Shown here: piece after piece, positions 51,338-60,653 of the stretch | Layout: every line of letters starts with the position of its first letter | How positions within the stretch are numbered: the stretch's first letter is position 1 | DNA from: Mycobacterium sp. Root265 | GTDB taxonomy: Bacteria > Actinomycetota > Actinomycetes > Mycobacteriales > Mycobacteriaceae | DNA: 64,000 nucleotides | NCBI RefSeq assembly: GCF_001428895.1 | Contig: NZ_LMJA01000009.1 | Coordinates: 139,041-203,040 of the forward strand | Direction of reading: 5' to 3' | Notes under the pieces: model-generated | Databases searched by the model: none | Told to the model about the DNA's origin: nothing | What the model saw: the letters and a program-made list of their open reading frames with translations, nothing else | Made by a program: the position numbers and the translations under genes

Positions 51338-51643
51338 ATGGGACTTTTCGACTCTGCCCGGATGGATGCCGCCGCGGTACTCGATATCGCGCACCACTAC
51401 GACAACGCCGCCGACCAGGTGGACAGCGCGTTGCAGCGATGCCAGGCAGCGCTGACGTTCACCGGTACGCGCGCCGGCCGGGAGTACACCGACGGAGGCG
51501 GCGAGGTGCGCCGGTCTGTCGAGCACACCATCGGCGCACTGCGCGGCTGGTCGCGCAGCTGCCGCGAAATAGCTTCGCAGCTTCGGGTTTCCGCCGAGGA
51601 TTACGCGCAGATCGATGACCGCGCCGCACGCCGGATCGGATGA
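51338..51643 (+). CDS. ESX-4-linked WXG100-like protein (Rv3440c-like)
   Basis: A 101-residue helical protein without a signal peptide. By position between glmM and an Ala/Pro-rich gene it corresponds to M. tuberculosis Rv3440c. Two predicted helices (RMDAAAVLDIAHHYDNAAD, and EHTIGALRGWSRSCREIASQ) resemble EspC/WXG-like secretion targets, but there is no W-x-G turn at the expected place; GTRAG occupies a loop. Its SigM-type promoter matches that of esxU, and its stop overlaps the next start (ATGA). Secretion by ESX-4 is plausible, not shown. Confidence 0.8.
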   Translation: MGLFDSARMDAAAVLDIAHHYDNAADQVDSALQRCQAALTFTGTRAGREYTDGGGEVRRSVEHTIGALRGWSRSCREIASQLRVSAEDYAQIDDRAARRIG

Positions 51644-52965
51644 TGGACGTGCTGGAAGCGGGAGCGCCCGCGGTCGAGGTGATGACCGAGTATGTGCGGG
51701 CCTGTCGCCTGCTCGGGCATTCGGCGCCGGAGCCGGCCGGCCTGCACGCCGCGTACACCGCCGAGGACGGTATGGACCTGCAGGCGCTGGATGACGATCA
51801 TCGCACGCTGTCGGCAGCCGTCGCCGGAGCCGAGGGGGCACTGCTGCTGCAGGAACAGGCACGGCGAGCGCTGGCCACGGCATGGCGGGGTGCCGGAGCC
51901 GAGGCGGCCGCCGATCACCTGGCGCGCCACGCGGAAGCGGCGGCCACCGCCCTCGACGGGCTGCGCGGCACCGCGGCCGCGCTCACGGACCTGCGAAACC
52001 GGCTGCGGCAGTTGATCGATGCCAAGGTCGGCACCGCGCAGGACATCGAGGCGCGGGGGATGAGGGCCGAATGGTTGAGCGCATCCCGCATCGTGACGAC
52101 CGGAACCGGGGACCGGGCCGGCGCCAGCGAAATGGTGGACATGCAGGTCGCGCCGTTCGTGGCCAACGATATTGCCCTCGACTGGGTTTGCGCGATGCGG
52201 GACACCGAGTCGGCGGTCCGGCAGGCGTACCGCGATGCCGTTGCAGCGATCGTTGCGGAGGCCTCGGTCGTGTTCGAGCGACCCGGCCTGTCGGTGACCG
52301 AACCTTCTGTCGCCGAGTCGGTTTCCGGTCCGTCATCCCCGGCTCCGGTGGCGCCGGCCGGGTATGTTGCGGGCCCGGTACCTGCGGGTGCGGCCCCCGC
52401 TCAGGCCCCTGCCGTCCCGATGGCACCGCCATTGGCGGCGCCACCTGCGCCCCCACCGGCGGCGCTGGATCCGATGGCCGCGGCACCCATGCCGACTGCC
52501 GCTTCGCCGCTCGGTCCGGGCATGTCGGGCATGTCGGGACTGTCCGGTCTCGGACAGTCCTTCGCCGACCTGCTGGGCAGCCTGTTCGGTTCCGGCGGTG
52601 ACGGACTCGGCGAAAGTCTGGGGGCTGCCGGTGATCTGGATTCCCTCACCGACGATGTCCCGGAGGACACCGAGCCGGACGACCTGGACGGGATCGAGGA
52701 CGAGGGCGACGTGGACGACGAAGACGCCGAGGAGGAGGAACCGCTGGAGGACGAGACATCCGTGGCGGAACCGGGGGAGCAGCCTGCCGAGGAGGAGGCG
52801 CCGGTGGAAAACGTTGTGCCCGTTGCGGTGCCGCCGGAACCGTTGGCGCCGACGCCGGTGGCCGAACCGCCGGCCGAGCCCGTGGTGGCGGAGCCCGCCG
52901 AGCCGGTGCCGTCCGACACGCCCTGCGAGATCGCCGCCGACGAACTGCCGCAGGCCGGGCCGTGA
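51640..52965 (+). CDS. Ala/Pro-rich ESX-4-linked protein (Rv3439c-like)
   Basis: 441 residues, translationally coupled to the preceding gene. The N-terminal about 200 residues are helical with WXG-like spacing (ATAWRGAGAEAAADHLARHA). A Pro/Ala/Met-rich linker follows (MAPPLAAPPAPPPAALDPMA), then a Gly/Ser segment (GMSGMSGLSGLG), a strongly acidic stretch (DEGDVDDEDAEEEEPLEDE) and a Pro/Glu-rich tail. No membrane helix or signal peptide is evident. It corresponds by position to M. tuberculosis Rv3439c. The layout resembles ESX substrates or their chaperone-like partners. Confidence 0.8.
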   Translation: MMDVLEAGAPAVEVMTEYVRACRLLGHSAPEPAGLHAAYTAEDGMDLQALDDDHRTLSAAVAGAEGALLLQEQARRALATAWRGAGAEAAADHLARHAEAAATALDGLRGTAAALTDLRNRLRQLIDAKVGTAQDIEARGMRAEWLSASRIVTTGTGDRAGASEMVDMQVAPFVANDIALDWVCAMRDTESAVRQAYRDAVAAIVAEASVVFERPGLSVTEPSVAESVSGPSSPAPVAPAGYVAGPVPAGAAPAQAPAVPMAPPLAAPPAPPPAALDPMAAAPMPTAASPLGPGMSGMSGLSGLGQSFADLLGSLFGSGGDGLGESLGAAGDLDSLTDDVPEDTEPDDLDGIEDEGDVDDEDAEEEEPLEDETSVAEPGEQPAEEEAPVENVVPVAVPPEPLAPTPVAEPPAEPVVAEPAEPVPSDTPCEIAADELPQAGP

Positions 52966-52966
52966 G

Positions 52967-53677
52967 CTAGGGGCTGCGGGTGACCAGGTTCCAGCCGTCG
53001 GCCGGATTACCGCGTATCACAAAGTATCCGGTGTTCTGCAGCGGTGTGGTCGCCAGAGTCGCCGTGTCCACTCCGCGCACGTTCATGGCGACCCACATCA
53101 TGATGGCGGCCCCGTGCGAGTAGGCAAGGACGTTGGGGTCCGGGTCGCCGACGGTGTCCCGGTACATGGTCTCGACGGCCTCGTCGTACCGGGCGTCGAA
53201 TTCATTGCCGTCGATCGAACCCGGTATGCGCGCGGCGCGATCACCACGCAGCCACTGTAGGGGAGCGTGGAAGTAGGTGGCGCCTGCCTCGGCCTCGGGC
53301 AGGCCCTCGTAGTTGCCGGCTTCGATCTCGCGCAGGCCCGGCAACACCACGACCGGCTCATGGAGAGCCGCCGCCATCGGCTGTGCGGTCTGCTGGGTCC
53401 GGACCATGGTCGACGCGAAGATGGCGTCGTAGGTCTGGCCCTTGCCCCGTAGCGCGCCGGCGACGGACTCCGCCTCGTGCACGCCCAGTTCGGTGAGTAC
53501 CGGCCCGGGGGTCGAGGTGTCGATGAGACCGGAGGCGTTGCCCGCGGACTGCGCGTGGCGGACCAGGGTGAGGGTGATGTCGCGCAGCTGCGCGAGGGCC
53601 ACCGGCGCTGCGCCGATCGACAGGGTCAGCGCGATCACCAACATGACTGCTGTGCGCGTGCTGCTGCTCCGGGCCAC
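52967..53677 (-). CDS. secreted histidine phosphatase (phosphoglycerate mutase-like)
   Basis: 236 residues with a signal peptide (TRTAVMLVIALTLSIGAAPV, cleavage near ALA-QL). The histidine-phosphatase core begins LVRHAQSAGNA, where RHA replaces the usual RHG. FASTMVRTQQTAQPMA, LREIEAGNYEG and the second His in AYSHGAAI complete the active site. It would hydrolyse phosphate esters outside the membrane. It converges with the Rv3439c-like gene with one base between the stops. Confidence 0.9.
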   Translation of the reverse strand: MARSSSTRTAVMLVIALTLSIGAAPVALAQLRDITLTLVRHAQSAGNASGLIDTSTPGPVLTELGVHEAESVAGALRGKGQTYDAIFASTMVRTQQTAQPMAAALHEPVVVLPGLREIEAGNYEGLPEAEAGATYFHAPLQWLRGDRAARIPGSIDGNEFDARYDEAVETMYRDTVGDPDPNVLAYSHGAAIMMWVAMNVRGVDTATLATTPLQNTGYFVIRGNPADGWNLVTRSP

Positions 53678-53756
53678 GGGAGATCCTTTCAGAGAGACAA
53701 CACGGTCGCGACTGAAAATTCAGCCGCGACCATGTCGCCCATCTCATTGCAAAAAG

Positions 53757-55127
53757 CTAGCGCGAACCGGTGCGCGCCGTTCCGGAACCGGTGCGGCGCT
53801 GTCCGCCGCGACCGCCACTGGAGCGACCGCCGCCGGTGTGGCCCGAGCCGGCCGGAGCTGCGCCGCCGGCACCGTTGTGGCGCTGGGGCCTGCGGCGGCG
53901 TCCGGGCTGCTGCGAGGTGCGTGCAGGTGCTTCCGGAGTCTCGATCACGAGACCGCCGGTGAAGGAACGCTCGCCGGGGGCGATCTCCTGCAGCACCGGG
54001 TGCGAGGCGCCGCTGAACTTGGTGATGGTCGGCTTGACGCCGGCCTTGCGGGTCAGCACCCGCACATCGGCGACCTGATCGTCGACCATCAGGGTCACCA
54101 CGGTGCCGTCGTTACCGGCGCGGGCGGTACGCCCGGACCGGTGCAGGTAGGCCTTGTGCTCGACCGGCGGGTCGGCGTGCACCACCAGGTTGACGTCGTC
54201 GACGTGGATACCGCGTGCGGCGATATCGGTGGCGACCAGCACCGAGGCGGAGCCGTCGGAGAACGCCCCGAGATTGCGGGTACGGGCGTTCTGGGAAAGG
54301 TTGCCGTGCAGTTCAACTGCCGGCACGCCACGTGAATTCAGCTTGCGAGCAAGGCCTTTGGCACCGTACTTGGTGCGGGCGAACACGATGGTGCGGCCCG
54401 GCGATGCGGCCAGGTCGGCCAGCACGTCGAAACGCGCTGCGCCATCCACGTGCAGGACGTGGTGCACCAGGGTGGAGACCGGTGAATTCTCGGAGTCGAC
54501 GCTGTGCACGATCGGGTCGCGCAGGTAGCGCTGGACCAGCACGTCGACGCCACCATCGAGGGTGGCCGAGAACAGCAGCCGCTGGCAGTCGCGCGGTGTG
54601 CGGTCGAGCAGGCGCTTCACCGGAGGCAGGAAGCCGAGGTCGGCCATGTGATCGGCCTCGTCGAGCACGGTGATCTGCACCGCGGACAGGTCGGCATGAC
54701 CGGACTTCACGTGGTCTTCCAGCCGGCCGGGGCAGGCGATGACGATATCGACACCGTCGCGCAGCTTCTGGATCTGCGGACCGGCGCTGACGCCGCCGAA
54801 CACGGTCACCGAACGCAGGCCGGTGGCCTTGGCCAACGGTGCGAGCGACGCGTCGATCTGGGTGGCCAGCTCGCGGGTCGGCGCCAGGATCAGCGCACGC
54901 GGCCGACCGGCACGCCGCGGCGTGTCCGAGGCGGCCAGGCGGGCGACGACCGGAAGCAGGAATGCGTAGGTCTTACCGGATCCGGTGCGACCGCGGCCGA
55001 GCACATCGCGGCCGGCCAGCGAATCGGGAAGTGTCGCGGACTGAATGGGGAAAGGGGACTCGATGCCTGCGGCAGTGAGTGTGTTGACAACGGCTTCGGG
55101 CAGGCCGAAGTCGGCAAACGTAGACAA
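53757..55127 (-). CDS. DEAD-box ATP-dependent RNA helicase
   Basis: An RNA helicase of 456 residues that remodels RNA or ribosome assembly intermediates. The Q-motif region STFADFGLPEAVV and PFPIQSATLPD, Walker A GRGRTGSGKT, PTRELA, DEAD box VLDEADHMADLG, SAT and the late ARGIHVDDVNLVVHAD and HRSGRTARAG are all present. The C-terminal about 70 residues are basic and Gly/Ser/Arg-rich (GGGRSSGGRGGQRRTG), an RNA-binding tail. The likely start is TTG 55127 with GGAG six bases upstream; no ATG lies in frame near the conserved N-terminus. Confidence 0.93.
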   Translation of the reverse strand: MSTFADFGLPEAVVNTLTAAGIESPFPIQSATLPDSLAGRDVLGRGRTGSGKTYAFLLPVVARLAASDTPRRAGRPRALILAPTRELATQIDASLAPLAKATGLRSVTVFGGVSAGPQIQKLRDGVDIVIACPGRLEDHVKSGHADLSAVQITVLDEADHMADLGFLPPVKRLLDRTPRDCQRLLFSATLDGGVDVLVQRYLRDPIVHSVDSENSPVSTLVHHVLHVDGAARFDVLADLAASPGRTIVFARTKYGAKGLARKLNSRGVPAVELHGNLSQNARTRNLGAFSDGSASVLVATDIAARGIHVDDVNLVVHADPPVEHKAYLHRSGRTARAGNDGTVVTLMVDDQVADVRVLTRKAGVKPTITKFSGASHPVLQEIAPGERSFTGGLVIETPEAPARTSQQPGRRRRPQRHNGAGGAAPAGSGHTGGGRSSGGRGGQRRTGSGTARTGSR

Positions 55128-55295
55128 GAATGCTCCATGGATAGGAATGGTCGTCCTGCCCGGCGCGGATGGTTCCCGCGGCTCTCGGTGTGACGATCGA
55201 GCAAGGCTCAAGAAATGGCCTTGGCGAAGCGGCAAAAGGCAGAACAGACGATGCCGCTGTCACCCAGGATACCCAAGGAAGCCCAATGCCGGAAA

Positions 55296-56336
55296 CTATG
55301 AGGTGAGCGTCACCAATTCCTCGGTGAATCGCACGGCCTCGGCCTCGTCGGTGGCCAGCGGATGGACCAGCATCGTCGTGACGCCGGCCTCCTTGTAGGC
55401 AGCCAGCCGTTCCTTCACGAATCCGCGCGGTCCGACCAGCGACACGTGGCGCACCAGCTCGTCGGGCACCGCGGCGATCGCCTCGTCCTTCTTGCCCGCC
55501 AGGAACAGGTCCTGGATGTGGTCGGCGACCTCGCCGAACCCGTATCGGGTGGCCAGGTTGTGGTAGAAGTTCTTGCCCTTGGCGCCCATGCCGCCGATGT
55601 ACAGCGCCAGTTGCGGTTTGGCCCAGGCCAGCCGGTCCTCGACGTCATCGCCGATGGCGAGGCTGGCGCTGACCATGATGTCCAATGGGCCGCGGGCGGG
55701 ATCGCGCTTGGCATAGCCGGCGCGCAGGGCGTCACCCCACACCTCGTCGGACTTCTCCGGGTAGAAGAACACCGGCTGCCAGCCCTCGGCGATTTCTGCG
55801 GTCAGCTCAACGTTTTTCGGCCCCAGTGCCGCGATGGTGATCGGGATATTCTCTCGCACAGGGTGATTGATGAGGCGCAGCGGCTTGCCGAGCCCGGTGC
55901 CGCGACCCTCGGGCAGCGGGATCTGGTAGTGCTTGCCGTCGTAATTCACCTTCTCGCGGCGCCACACCTGCCTGCAGATTTCGACAACCTCACGGGTACG
56001 GCCCATCGGGGCGTCGAACGGGACCCCGTGGAAGCCCTCCATCACCTGCGGGCCCGACGTGCCGATGCCGAGCCGGAAGCGCCCGTCGGACACGTAGTCC
56101 AGGCCGGCTGCGGTCATGGCCAGCAGGGTCGGGGTGCGCACGTAGATGGGCACGACGCCGGACCCGAGTTCGATCGTCGAGGTCTTGGCCGCCAGGTATC
56201 CGAGCTGGCTGATGGCGTCATAGGAATAGGCCTCGGCCACCAGCGCGATGTCGACGCCGACCTTTTCCAGTTCGACGACCTGCTCGACGGCCTGTTTGAA
56301 GCCGCCCGCATAGCTGAGGAAGATTCCTGTGCGCAT
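55296..56336 (-). CDS. LLM-class F420-dependent oxidoreductase
   Basis: A 346-residue luciferase-like monooxygenase-fold protein of the type that in mycobacteria uses coenzyme F420. Blocks include GVDIALVAEAYSYDAISQLG, VPIYVRTPTLLAMTAAGLD, RFRLGIGTSGPQVMEGFHG and the C-terminal GVTTMLVHPLATDEAEAVRF. The substrate is unknown. Just upstream of the ATG is a perfect palindrome (56351-56364) typical of TetR operators, so the gene is probably repressed by a TetR protein encoded elsewhere. Confidence 0.92.
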   Translation of the reverse strand: MRTGIFLSYAGGFKQAVEQVVELEKVGVDIALVAEAYSYDAISQLGYLAAKTSTIELGSGVVPIYVRTPTLLAMTAAGLDYVSDGRFRLGIGTSGPQVMEGFHGVPFDAPMGRTREVVEICRQVWRREKVNYDGKHYQIPLPEGRGTGLGKPLRLINHPVRENIPITIAALGPKNVELTAEIAEGWQPVFFYPEKSDEVWGDALRAGYAKRDPARGPLDIMVSASLAIGDDVEDRLAWAKPQLALYIGGMGAKGKNFYHNLATRYGFGEVADHIQDLFLAGKKDEAIAAVPDELVRHVSLVGPRGFVKERLAAYKEAGVTTMLVHPLATDEAEAVRFTEELVTLTS

Positions 56337-56350
56337 GGAAGAGTTATATC

Positions 56351-56364
56351 ACCAACCGGTTGGT
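56351..56364. promoter_or_regulatory. TetR-type palindromic operator
   Basis: ACCAACCGGTTGGT is a perfect 14-bp palindrome 14 bases upstream of the LLM oxidoreductase start. Sites of the form AACCAACCGGTTGGTT are known mycobacterial TetR/FadR-like operators. No TetR gene is in this window. Confidence 0.55.
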
Positions 56365-56383
56365 TGGGAGTGCGTCGAGGGCG

Positions 56384-57226
56384 TCAGCCCTTCAGCAGCG
56401 CGACGACCTTGTCCTCCAGCGAGGGCTGGGCGGCCTCCGGGTCGGGTGCCACCGTCTTGGGCAGCACCACCTCGGGATCGGCGAAGTCGCGGTACTCCTT
56501 GTCGCCGGTCAGTACGTACAACAGGTAGCCGGTCAGCAACGCGCGGGTCGCCTTCTGGGTGCCCTTGTCGGCGCCGGGCAGGCCGACCGCCTTGGCCAGC
56601 CGGCGTCCCTCGATGAGGCCGCCGGCCTCGGCCTTGGCCACGGTCCGCAGAATGGCTCCGGGCCAGGCGTGCGCGAGTGCGTCGGCATTGGATTTGAGGG
56701 CCGTGGTGTCGCCAGGTGCTCGCAGGATCAGACCCGGCAGCGTCAGCGCGGCGGCGGGCTGTTCGGCGGGTGGGCTGGTGACTGCGGGGAACAGCGCCGC
56801 GGCGGCCTTCAGTCGCGAACCCAGGCCGGCGGCGGTGAAGACCGCGGCCGATCCGCCGAAGCCGTGGCCGACGACGCCCAGCTTGGCGGGATGCACGCTG
56901 ATCTGGCCGGGCCCCAGACGCACCCCGGCGATGATGTCCAAGGTGGTGCCCAGGTCGACGGCCAGATTGAGCGCCGATGGGGCCAGTGAGCGTTCGGTGT
57001 CGGGGGCGGCCGCCACGATGCCCCAGGACGCCAGGTGCTCCAGGGTGCCCGCATAGCGGTCGGCGGCGGCCAGCCAATCGTGGCCGAACGCCACACCGGG
57101 CAGGCTCAGACCCGACTCAGGGGTGTAGACGATGCCGGGCTGGCCGGCGAAAGCAAGGTCTCCGCGCAGGACGCGGTGCGGTCCGCGCCGGGTCAGAGCA
57201 GCGAAGAGTTTCTTCGTCTTGGCCAC
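56384..57226 (-). CDS. alpha/beta-hydrolase-fold protein lacking the nucleophile serine (Rv3438-like)
   Basis: A 280-residue protein with a dienelactone-hydrolase-like layout: AFGHDWLAAADRYAGTLEHL, a late acid-residue region LILRAPGDTTALKSNADAL, and a conserved C-terminus. The elbow that should read G-x-S-x-G is GVVGHGFGGSA, with Gly where the Ser is expected. Enzymatic activity of the usual kind is therefore doubtful unless the following Ser is used. By position and length it matches M. tuberculosis Rv3438. It is divergent from glmS. Confidence 0.82.
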   Translation of the reverse strand: MAKTKKLFAALTRRGPHRVLRGDLAFAGQPGIVYTPESGLSLPGVAFGHDWLAAADRYAGTLEHLASWGIVAAAPDTERSLAPSALNLAVDLGTTLDIIAGVRLGPGQISVHPAKLGVVGHGFGGSAAVFTAAGLGSRLKAAAALFPAVTSPPAEQPAAALTLPGLILRAPGDTTALKSNADALAHAWPGAILRTVAKAEAGGLIEGRRLAKAVGLPGADKGTQKATRALLTGYLLYVLTGDKEYRDFADPEVVLPKTVAPDPEAAQPSLEDKVVALLKG

Positions 57227-57336
57227 GCATAGACCCTAGTCGACGCCTGCGGGCCGTCATCGCCGACTGTGGCGATGAGCACCTCGCCGCCGCGCAAGGC
57301 GGGGCTGCGAAGGCGGCTGCACTACCCTGGGTCCCT

Positions 57337-59205
57337 ATGTGTGGAATCGTCGGCTATGTCGGGCAGCGCCCTGCCTGCGAGGTCGTCGTCGATGCGCTGC
57401 GGCGGATGGAATACCGCGGCTACGACTCCTCGGGGGTGGCACTGCTCGACGGCGCCGGTGGACTCACCGTGCAACGACGGGCGGGCCGGCTGGCCAATCT
57501 GGAAGAGGCCCTCAAGGACGCCGACGCGGGCGACCTCGGCGGGACGACCGGTATGGGGCACACCCGGTGGGCCACCCACGGCCGTCCCACCGACCGCAAC
57601 GCCCATCCGCACCGCGATGCCAGCGGCAAGTTCGCCGTCGTGCACAACGGCATCATCGAGAACTTCGCGGCCCTGCGCGCCGAGTTGGAGACCGCGGGCG
57701 TCGAGTTCGCCAGCGACACCGACTCCGAGGTCGCCGTGCACCTGGTCGCCCAGGCCTACCGCACCGGGGACACCGCCGGAGATTTCGTCGCCTCGGTGCT
57801 GTCGGTGCTGCGACGGTTGGAGGGTCATTTCACCCTGGTCTTCGCCTTCGCCGACGAGCCCGGCACCATCGTCGCCGCCCGCCGTTCCACCCCGCTGGTG
57901 GTCGGCGTCGGTGACGGCGAGATGTTCATCGGCTCCGATGTCGCAGCGTTCATCGAATACACCCGTGACGCAGTCGAACTCGGCCAGGACCAGGCGGTGG
58001 TCATCACCGCCGACGGGTACCGGATCTACAACTTCGCCGGCGACCGTGACGACGCGAATGCTCGCCCGTTCCATATCGACTGGGACCTCTCGGCCGCCGA
58101 AAAGGGTGGCTACGAGTACTTCATGCTCAAGGAGATCGCCGAGCAGCCCGCGGCCGTGGCCGACACCCTGCTCGGCCATTTCGTGGACGGCCGGATCGTG
58201 CTCGACGAGCAGCGGCTCTCCGACCAGGAACTGCGTGAGGTCGACAAGATCTTCATCGTCGCCTGCGGTACCGCCTATCACTCCGGCATGCTGGCCAAGT
58301 ACGCGATCGAGCACTGGACTCGGCTGCCCGTCGAGGTAGAGCTCGCCAGCGAATTCCGTTACCGCGACCCGGTTCTGGACCGCAGCACCCTGGTGATCGC
58401 GATCTCGCAGTCCGGCGAGACCGCGGACACCCTGGAGGCCGTGCGGCACGCCAAGGAGCAGAAGGCCAAGGTCCTGGCCATCTGCAACACCAACGGCAGC
58501 CAGATCCCGCGCGAGGCCGACGCGGTGCTCTACACCCGCGCCGGTCCGGAGATCGGGGTGGCCTCGACCAAGACATTCCTGGCGCAGCTGACCGCCAACT
58601 ATCTGGTCGGGCTGGCGCTGGCGCAGGCCCGCGGCACCAAGTACGCCGACGAGGTGGCCCGCGAGTACCACGACCTCGAGGCCATGCCCGATCAGGTTGC
58701 GCGGGTGCTGACCTGCATGGAGCCGGTGACGGCGCTGGCGCAGCGGTTCGCCCAGGCCTCCGCCGTGCTGTTCCTGGGTCGCCATGTCGGCTACCCGGTG
58801 GCGCTGGAGGGTGCGCTCAAACTCAAGGAACTCGCCTATATGCACGCCGAGGGGTTCGCTGCCGGCGAGCTCAAGCACGGCCCGATCGCGCTGATCGAGG
58901 ATGACCTGCCGGTCATCGTGGTGATGCCCTCGCCCAAGAGCGCGGCCACCCTGCATGCCAAGCTGCTGAGCAACATCCGCGAGATCCAGGCCCGCGGTGC
59001 GATCACCATCGTCATCGCCGAGGAGGGCGACGACACGGTGGCCCCGTACGCCGATCACCTGATCGAGATACCGGCGGTGTCAACGCTTTTCCAGCCGCTG
59101 CTGTCGACGATCCCCATGCAGGTGTTTGCCGCCGGCGTCGCGCAGGCGCGTGGCTACGACGTGGACAAGCCCCGCAACCTGGCCAAGTCGGTCACTGTCG
59201 AGTAA
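57337..59205 (+). CDS. glmS: glutamine-fructose-6-phosphate aminotransferase
   Basis: GlmS makes glucosamine 6-phosphate from fructose 6-phosphate and glutamine, the first step to UDP-GlcNAc. The start is fixed by the N-terminal nucleophile Cys2 (MCGIVGYVG). The glutaminase domain includes RMEYRGYDSSG and GHTRWATHG; two SIS domains follow with ACGTAYHSGM, ISQSGETADT and the C-terminal NLAKSVTVE. 622 residues. The stop is 5 bases from that of the convergent AraC-type gene. I see no glmS ribozyme in the 110-base upstream gap. Confidence 0.98.
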   Translation: MCGIVGYVGQRPACEVVVDALRRMEYRGYDSSGVALLDGAGGLTVQRRAGRLANLEEALKDADAGDLGGTTGMGHTRWATHGRPTDRNAHPHRDASGKFAVVHNGIIENFAALRAELETAGVEFASDTDSEVAVHLVAQAYRTGDTAGDFVASVLSVLRRLEGHFTLVFAFADEPGTIVAARRSTPLVVGVGDGEMFIGSDVAAFIEYTRDAVELGQDQAVVITADGYRIYNFAGDRDDANARPFHIDWDLSAAEKGGYEYFMLKEIAEQPAAVADTLLGHFVDGRIVLDEQRLSDQELREVDKIFIVACGTAYHSGMLAKYAIEHWTRLPVEVELASEFRYRDPVLDRSTLVIAISQSGETADTLEAVRHAKEQKAKVLAICNTNGSQIPREADAVLYTRAGPEIGVASTKTFLAQLTANYLVGLALAQARGTKYADEVAREYHDLEAMPDQVARVLTCMEPVTALAQRFAQASAVLFLGRHVGYPVALEGALKLKELAYMHAEGFAAGELKHGPIALIEDDLPVIVVMPSPKSAATLHAKLLSNIREIQARGAITIVIAEEGDDTVAPYADHLIEIPAVSTLFQPLLSTIPMQVFAAGVAQARGYDVDKPRNLAKSVTVE

Positions 59206-59210
59206 CCGTT

Positions 59211-59966
59211 TCAGCCGGTCCGTCTGGCCCATTCGCTGGGCGGGACGCCGAAGTGGCGGCGGAAAGCGCGGTTGAAGGTACCCGGGTCGGCGAAGCCGCT
59301 GGTGCGCGCTGCGTGACCCACCGAGGAGCCCTGGGCAATCAGGGCGCTCGCGAGTTCCAGTCGCTGACGGCGGATCTCCGTTGCCGGCGAGCGACCGTCC
59401 TCGGCCAACACCTGCTGGACAGAGCGCAATGAGAGGTGGAACTCGGCGGCCAGTCTGGCCGCCGTGAAATCCGGGTCACGGAAGCGCGTGCGGACATGCT
59501 CGAGCAGTCGCGCCCGCAATTCCGTGCGGGACGGCGCGGATTCGGCGATGACGCCGCCGTGCGGTTGGGCCGCCAGCCGTTCGGTGGCATCGGCGAACGC
59601 GAGAAGTCGGGTGCCGTCGGACCCCAGTGGTTTCGCCGACCAGGTGACCGGCACGGGCTGACCGGACCGGGTGATGAACCATTCGTGTGCCGTGACCCCG
59701 GGTGAGCCGCAGCCGTCGAGGATCGGGCAGGAATGCGACGGGTACCGCGAACCGTCGGGGTGCCACTCGTGCAGGGTGTCGTGGCTGGGTGCGCCGATCA
59801 CGTCATCGCCGGATCGGTAGCCGAGCATGCTCAGCGCTGCCTGATTCGCCAGCGCCACAGTGCCGTCCGGGCCGATCACCCACAGCGGGGTCGGCGCGAC
59901 ATCGATCGCCGCCGACAACGTCCCGGCGTCGAGCGGGGTCACGCTGAAGTTCGTCTGGTTGACCAT
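59211..59966 (-). CDS. PAS-AraC transcriptional regulator
   Basis: 251 residues from ATG 59966. The N-terminal PAS domain covers about residues 20-130 (PTPLWVIGPDGTVALANQAA; VTWSAKPLGSDGTRLLAFAD) and contains two cysteines (SCPILDGCGS) that could bind a ligand. The C-terminal AraC domain has both helix-turn-helices (FTAARLAAEFHLSLRSVQQV; GHAARTSGFADPGTFNRAF). It is divergent from the cyanase gene across 217 bases, so it is probably its regulator, perhaps sensing cyanate or a nitrogen signal. Confidence 0.88.
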   Translation of the reverse strand: MVNQTNFSVTPLDAGTLSAAIDVAPTPLWVIGPDGTVALANQAALSMLGYRSGDDVIGAPSHDTLHEWHPDGSRYPSHSCPILDGCGSPGVTAHEWFITRSGQPVPVTWSAKPLGSDGTRLLAFADATERLAAQPHGGVIAESAPSRTELRARLLEHVRTRFRDPDFTAARLAAEFHLSLRSVQQVLAEDGRSPATEIRRQRLELASALIAQGSSVGHAARTSGFADPGTFNRAFRRHFGVPPSEWARRTG

Positions 59967-60183
59967 GCTCCCACCTGGCTTCCGATGATGAGCCGAGGCT
60001 AGGCGCAGGGCGTTTCGAGGTGTTTCTCCGTTCGTTACGGCGCGGTTAAACGATGGGCAGACGCTGCCGGGCTGCGCAAAATGCCGGATTCCCTGCGTCT
60101 TCTGCCATGGGCACGATGCCGCCGAAGCGGTGGTATTGAGCCACCACAACCCCACCGCCACGTTTCACGGAAGGAACCCGCAC

Positions 60184-60630
60184 ATGGTCTACGACCCCGC
60201 CTCGCCCGTCATCACCGAGATCGAACAACGTCGTGTCGACACCGGGATCAGCTGGCAGAAGCTCGCCGAGCACATCGACCGGCCGCTGGTGTGGACGGTG
60301 GCGGCCCTGCTGGGCAGCCACCCGATGCCCGCCAAAGAGGCCACCGCTGCCGGCGAACTGCTCGACCTCAGCCCGGAAACCGTTGCCGCACTTCAGCGAC
60401 AGCCCTACCGGACGGCCGACCCGGCGCTGCAGACCGACCCGACGATCTACCGCTTCGTGGAACTCATCAACGTCTACGGCCCGGCCTTCAAGGCGCTGAT
60501 CCACGAAGAGTTCGGCGACGGCATCATGAGCGCGATCAACTGCAACGTCTCCTTCGAGCGGCGCGCGGATCCCGGGGGAGACCGCGTCGTCGTGACCATC
60601 GACGGCAAATTCCTGCCGTACCAGTGGTGA
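60184..60630 (+). CDS. cynS: cyanate hydratase (cyanase)
   Basis: Cyanase converts cyanate and bicarbonate to ammonia and carbon dioxide. The 148-residue protein has the catalytic triad Arg90, Glu93 (YRFVELINVYG) and Ser116 (MSAINCNVSF), matching E. coli R96, E99 and S122 with an offset of six. The N-terminal helix-turn-helix-like part includes GISWQKLAEHIDRPLVWTVA. GGAAGG precedes the ATG. An FNT-family channel gene follows after 23 bases. Confidence 0.96.
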   Translation: MVYDPASPVITEIEQRRVDTGISWQKLAEHIDRPLVWTVAALLGSHPMPAKEATAAGELLDLSPETVAALQRQPYRTADPALQTDPTIYRFVELINVYGPAFKALIHEEFGDGIMSAINCNVSFERRADPGGDRVVVTIDGKFLPYQW

Positions 60631-60653
60631 ATCCGACCGAAAGGAATCAGCCC

